Under the pieces are notes generated by a model that saw nothing but the letters and a program-made list of their open reading frames with translations, searched no databases and was not told the DNA's origin. A stretch of DNA of 64,000 nucleotides from Pectobacterium araliae (GTDB lineage: Bacteria > Pseudomonadota > Gammaproteobacteria > Enterobacterales > Enterobacteriaceae). A program made the translations under genes and the position numbers. This document shows positions 60,170 to 64,000 of this stretch, piece after piece (positions within the stretch are counted from its first letter, which is position 1; every line of letters begins with the position of its first letter). The stretch lies in assembly GCF_037076465.1 (NCBI RefSeq), contig NZ_AP028908.1, forward strand, positions 3,224,001-3,288,000, read 5' to 3'.

Positions 60170-62313
60170 GTGCAAAGGCAACCAAGACCGACACGGATGC
60201 CCACGCGCTCGATTACCACGCGCTCAATGCGATGCTGAACCTCTACGACGCAGAGGGGAATATCCAGTTTGAGATGGATAAGCTCGCAGCTCGCCGTTAT
60301 TTTCTACAACACGTCAACCAGAACACTGTGTTCTTCCATAATCTGGAAGAGAAACTGCGTTATCTGGTGGAAGAAGGCTATTACGAAGCAGACGTGCTGG
60401 ACCAGTATCAATTTGATTTCATCAAAAGCCTTTTCCAGCAGGCTTATGCCCACAAATTCCGTTTTCAGACTTTTTTAGGGGCGTTCAAATACTATACCGG
60501 CTATACGCTCAAAACCTTTGATGGCAAACGCTATCTGGAACGTTACGAAGATCGCGTTTGTCTTGTTGCGCTGGCTCTCGCCAAAGGGGACACCGCGGTG
60601 GCGAGCGCATTAGTCGACGAGATCATCAGCGGACGTTTCCAGCCAGCCACTCCGACCTTCCTCAACTGCGGTAAAAAACAGCGCGGTGAATTGGTCTCCT
60701 GCTTCCTATTGCGAATTGAAGATAATATGGAGTCGATTGGTCGAGCGATTAACTCAGCGCTTCAGCTCTCAAAACGCGGCGGTGGTGTGGCCTTCATGCT
60801 CAGTAACATCCGCGAGACTGGTGCGCCGATCAAGCGTATCGAAAATCAGTCATCCGGCATTATTCCTATCATGAAAATGCTGGAAGATGCGTTTTCCTAC
60901 GCCAACCAGTTGGGTGCGCGTCAGGGCGCGGGGGCGGTGTACCTCAATGCACATCACCCGGATATTCTGCGTTTTCTGGATACCAAGCGAGAAAATGCCG
61001 ATGAGAAAATCCGCATCAAGACGCTGTCTTTAGGTGTGGTCATCCCCGATATCACGTTCCAGCTCGCGAAAAATAATCAGGTGATGTACCTGTTCTCACC
61101 CTATGATGTCGAACAGGTTTACGGCGTGCCGCTGTCGGAAATTAGCGTGACCGAAAAATACCACGAGATGGTAAACGATAAACGCATTCGTAAATCCCAA
61201 ATCAAAGCGCGCGAATTTTTCCAGATTCTCGCTGAAATCCAGTTCGAGTCCGGTTACCCCTACATGATGTTTGAGGATACGGTGAACCGTGCGAACCCGA
61301 TTCACGGCCGCATCAATATGAGTAACCTGTGCTCTGAGATTTTGCAGGTCAACGAGGCCAGCCTGTACGACGACGATCTTGGCTATCGCCATATTGGTAA
61401 AGACATCTCCTGTAACCTCGGTTCGATGAATATCGCCAACGCGATGGCCTCGCCCGATTTCGGTCAGACAGTTGAAATGGCGATCCGTGCGCTGACTGCC
61501 GTTTCCGATATGAGCCACATCAGCTCCGTGCCATCCATCGAAAAAGGCAACGACCAATCGCATGCGATTGGTTTAGGCCAGATGAACCTGCACGGCTACC
61601 TGGCGAAAGAGCGTATTTTTTACGGTACAGAAGAAGCCATCGATTTCACCAATATCTATTTCTACACCGTCGCTTTCCACGCGATTCGGGCATCGAATGC
61701 GTTAGCGATAGAGCGGAACCAACGCTTCTCAGGCTTCGAGCACTCCAAATACGCCACGGGCGAGTATTTTGATAAGTACGTTGAACAGCGTTGGGAACCG
61801 ACAACGGCACGTGCACGCGAGCTGTTTGAGCAGGCTGGCATCCACATTCCTACTCAGCAGGATTGGGCGGCGCTACGTGAGTCCGTGATGGCGCACGGCA
61901 TTTATAATCAGAATTTGCAGGCGGTTCCGCCGACCGGTTCGATTTCGTATATCAACCACTCGACGTCCAGCATCCACCCGATTGTGTCACGTATCGAAAT
62001 TCGTAAAGAGGGCAAGATCGGTCGCGTCTACTACCCTGCCCCTTACATGAACAATGACAATCTGGAGTACTACCAGGATGCCTATGAAATCGGGCCGCAG
62101 AAGATTATCGACACCTATGCCGCCGCCACACAGCACGTCGATCAAGGGCTGTCGCTGACGCTGTTTTTCCGCGATACCGCCACCACGCGTGACATCAATA
62201 AAGCGCAGATCTACGCCTGGACCAAAGGTATTAAGACTATTTACTACATTCGCATACGGCAGATGGCGCTGGAAGGCACCGAAGTTCAGGGTTGTGTGTC
62301 CTGTGCGCTATAA
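60148..62313 (+). CDS. nrdE: Class Ib ribonucleotide reductase alpha subunit, TTG start
   Basis: NrdE reduces ribonucleoside diphosphates to deoxy forms. The start is TTG 60148, with AAGGGAG at 60131-60137; it gives [10 protein letters not shown], like E. coli MATTTAECL, and 721 residues. A GTG at 60166 is the alternative. Redox cysteines lie in [12 protein letters not shown] and SNLCSEI, and the C-terminal pair is CVSCAL. The radical-transfer tyrosines are in IYYIRIRQ. The gene overlaps nrdI and precedes nrdF. Confidence 0.97.
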   Translation: MATTDHVSAKATKTDTDAHALDYHALNAMLNLYDAEGNIQFEMDKLAARRYFLQHVNQNTVFFHNLEEKLRYLVEEGYYEADVLDQYQFDFIKSLFQQAYAHKFRFQTFLGAFKYYTGYTLKTFDGKRYLERYEDRVCLVALALAKGDTAVASALVDEIISGRFQPATPTFLNCGKKQRGELVSCFLLRIEDNMESIGRAINSALQLSKRGGGVAFMLSNIRETGAPIKRIENQSSGIIPIMKMLEDAFSYANQLGARQGAGAVYLNAHHPDILRFLDTKRENADEKIRIKTLSLGVVIPDITFQLAKNNQVMYLFSPYDVEQVYGVPLSEISVTEKYHEMVNDKRIRKSQIKAREFFQILAEIQFESGYPYMMFEDTVNRANPIHGRINMSNLCSEILQVNEASLYDDDLGYRHIGKDISCNLGSMNIANAMASPDFGQTVEMAIRALTAVSDMSHISSVPSIEKGNDQSHAIGLGQMNLHGYLAKERIFYGTEEAIDFTNIYFYTVAFHAIRASNALAIERNQRFSGFEHSKYATGEYFDKYVEQRWEPTTARARELFEQAGIHIPTQQDWAALRESVMAHGIYNQNLQAVPPTGSISYINHSTSSIHPIVSRIEIRKEGKIGRVYYPAPYMNNDNLEYYQDAYEIGPQKIIDTYAAATQHVDQGLSLTLFFRDTATTRDINKAQIYAWTKGIKTIYYIRIRQMALEGTEVQGCVSCAL

Positions 62314-63300
<987 letters not shown>

Positions 63301-63305
63301 ATGAT

Positions 63306-63328
63306 AGGTCACCGCTTCGCGCGGTGAC
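63306..63328 (+). terminator. Hairpin after nrdF
   Basis: A 9-bp stem GGTCACCGC / GCGGTGACC five bases after the nrdF stop, followed by AAAATC rather than a T-run. It may be a weak terminator. Confidence 0.45.
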
Positions 63329-63390
63329 CAAAATCATGGACAATCACGCATACCGTTCTGACGACATTCTTTCAAAAGGCTTTTATTGTT

Positions 63391-64000
63391 ATGCCTACTT
63401 GCCATCGTTCCATCACGTCCGGCATCGGCACCGTGTTTTTCGGTACCATGTTGATGCTACTTGTGGGTTGTGATAACGCCTCTACGGCCCCCACATCCCC
63501 CTCTGATGCACCTCATACCGACAGTTCCGGCAGTTGGCCTCGCACATTACAAACACGGAAAGGCCCACTTACCCTCAACCATCAGCCGCAACGTATTGTG
63601 TCCACCAGCATCACGATCAGCGGCACCCTGCTGGCAATCAATGCGCCGCTCGTCGCATCCGGAGCCACCGCCCCCAATAGCACGGTGGCCGATGAACAGG
63701 GCTTCTTCACACAATGGTCTCAGGTAGCAAAACAGCGAGGTGTCAAACCCCTTTACATCACAGAACCCAACGCTGAAGCCATCGCGGAAGCCAATCCCGA
63801 TTTGATCGTGCTCGCGGCCACAGGAGGAGATTCAGCGCTCAAATTGTATGAGCAACTCTCTGTTATTGCGCCGACATTGGTGATCGATTATGGCGATAAA
63901 AGCTGGCAACAGTTGGCAGAGCAACTGGGGAACGCCACAGGCCATAGTGAAGATGCCGAGCAAATTATCACCCAGTTCGAGCAACGGGTTAAAGACGTGA
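63391..64000 (+). CDS. Iron-siderophore binding lipoprotein, FepB-like (3' end outside the window)
   Basis: The frame is open from ATG 63391 to the window edge (203 codons). It begins with a lipoprotein signal peptide ending in the lipobox LLVGC (Cys27). A class III periplasmic binding fold follows ([42 protein letters not shown]). The sequence resembles FepB, the ferric enterobactin binding protein, but a lipobox suggests membrane anchoring. The gene after it cannot be seen. TTTTATTGTT precedes the ATG with no clear ribosome site. Confidence 0.8.
   Translation, partial: MPTCHRSITSGIGTVFFGTMLMLLVGCDNASTAPTSPSDAPHTDSSGSWPRTLQTRKGPLTLNHQPQRIVSTSITISGTLLAINAPLVASGATAPNSTVADEQGFFTQWSQVAKQRGVKPLYITEPNAEAIAEANPDLIVLAATGGDSALKLYEQLSVIAPTLVIDYGDKSWQQLAEQLGNATGHSEDAEQIITQFEQRVKDV

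Overview
The window is ordinary enterobacterial chromosome. Protein sequences and local gene order follow Escherichia coli closely (recO-era-rnc-lepB-lepA-rseCBA-rpoE/nadB; gltX with a valine/lysine tRNA cluster; cdaR-degP-dgt-mtnN-btuF; mrcB-hrpB-thpR-sfsA-dksA-gluQ-pcnB-folK-panBCD-yadHG-can-hpt). The amino-acid divergence, the intergenic repeats and the gene content fit a soft-rot enterobacterium such as Pectobacterium. The genus is my inference, not proven by the window.

Layout. 1-8.3 kb: leftward block of GTPases, RNase III, signal peptidase and the sigma-E envelope-stress operon, with an apparent coupled leader ORF and an autoregulatory sigma-E promoter. 8.6-14 kb: nadB, trmN, srmB, FNR-controlled grcA, ung. 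14.1-18.2 kb: two tRNA-Ala, a secreted siderophore-esterase-like protein, gltX, three tRNA-Val, one tRNA-Lys, then a tandem array of structured repeats derived partly from the tRNA-Lys 3' end. 18.2-24 kb: an Old Yellow Enzyme, a DoxX protein and a sulfate ABC transporter. 24.3-33 kb: cdaR, degP, dgt, mtnN, btuF, a small exported protein, erpA, hemL. 33-39 kb: a MocR-type regulator with a RhtB-like exporter, and fhuCDB without fhuA. 39.5-55.3 kb: cell wall, RNA processing, pantothenate and folate genes, an ABC exporter, an ERIC element with an insertion, carbonic anhydrase and hpt. 55.4-58.3 kb: a broken acetyltransferase and an iron-type ABC transporter lacking a binding protein. 58.7-64 kb: yacC, nrdHIEF, and the start of a fepB-like lipoprotein gene cut by the window edge.

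Themes. Envelope stress links rpoE-rseABC to degP, whose promoter also looks sigma-E dependent. Iron runs through the window: fhuCDB with a candidate Fur box, the iron-type permease, the siderophore esterase, the fepB-like gene and the NrdEF ribonucleotide reductase, which is typically used when iron is scarce. I find no phage, IS element, CRISPR array or clearly new multi-gene system. The least explained sequence is the repeat array after tRNA-Lys (17691-18116), whose units can fold into a multi-branched structure. A similar chain of mini-hairpins sits inside the ERIC element at 53.8 kb.
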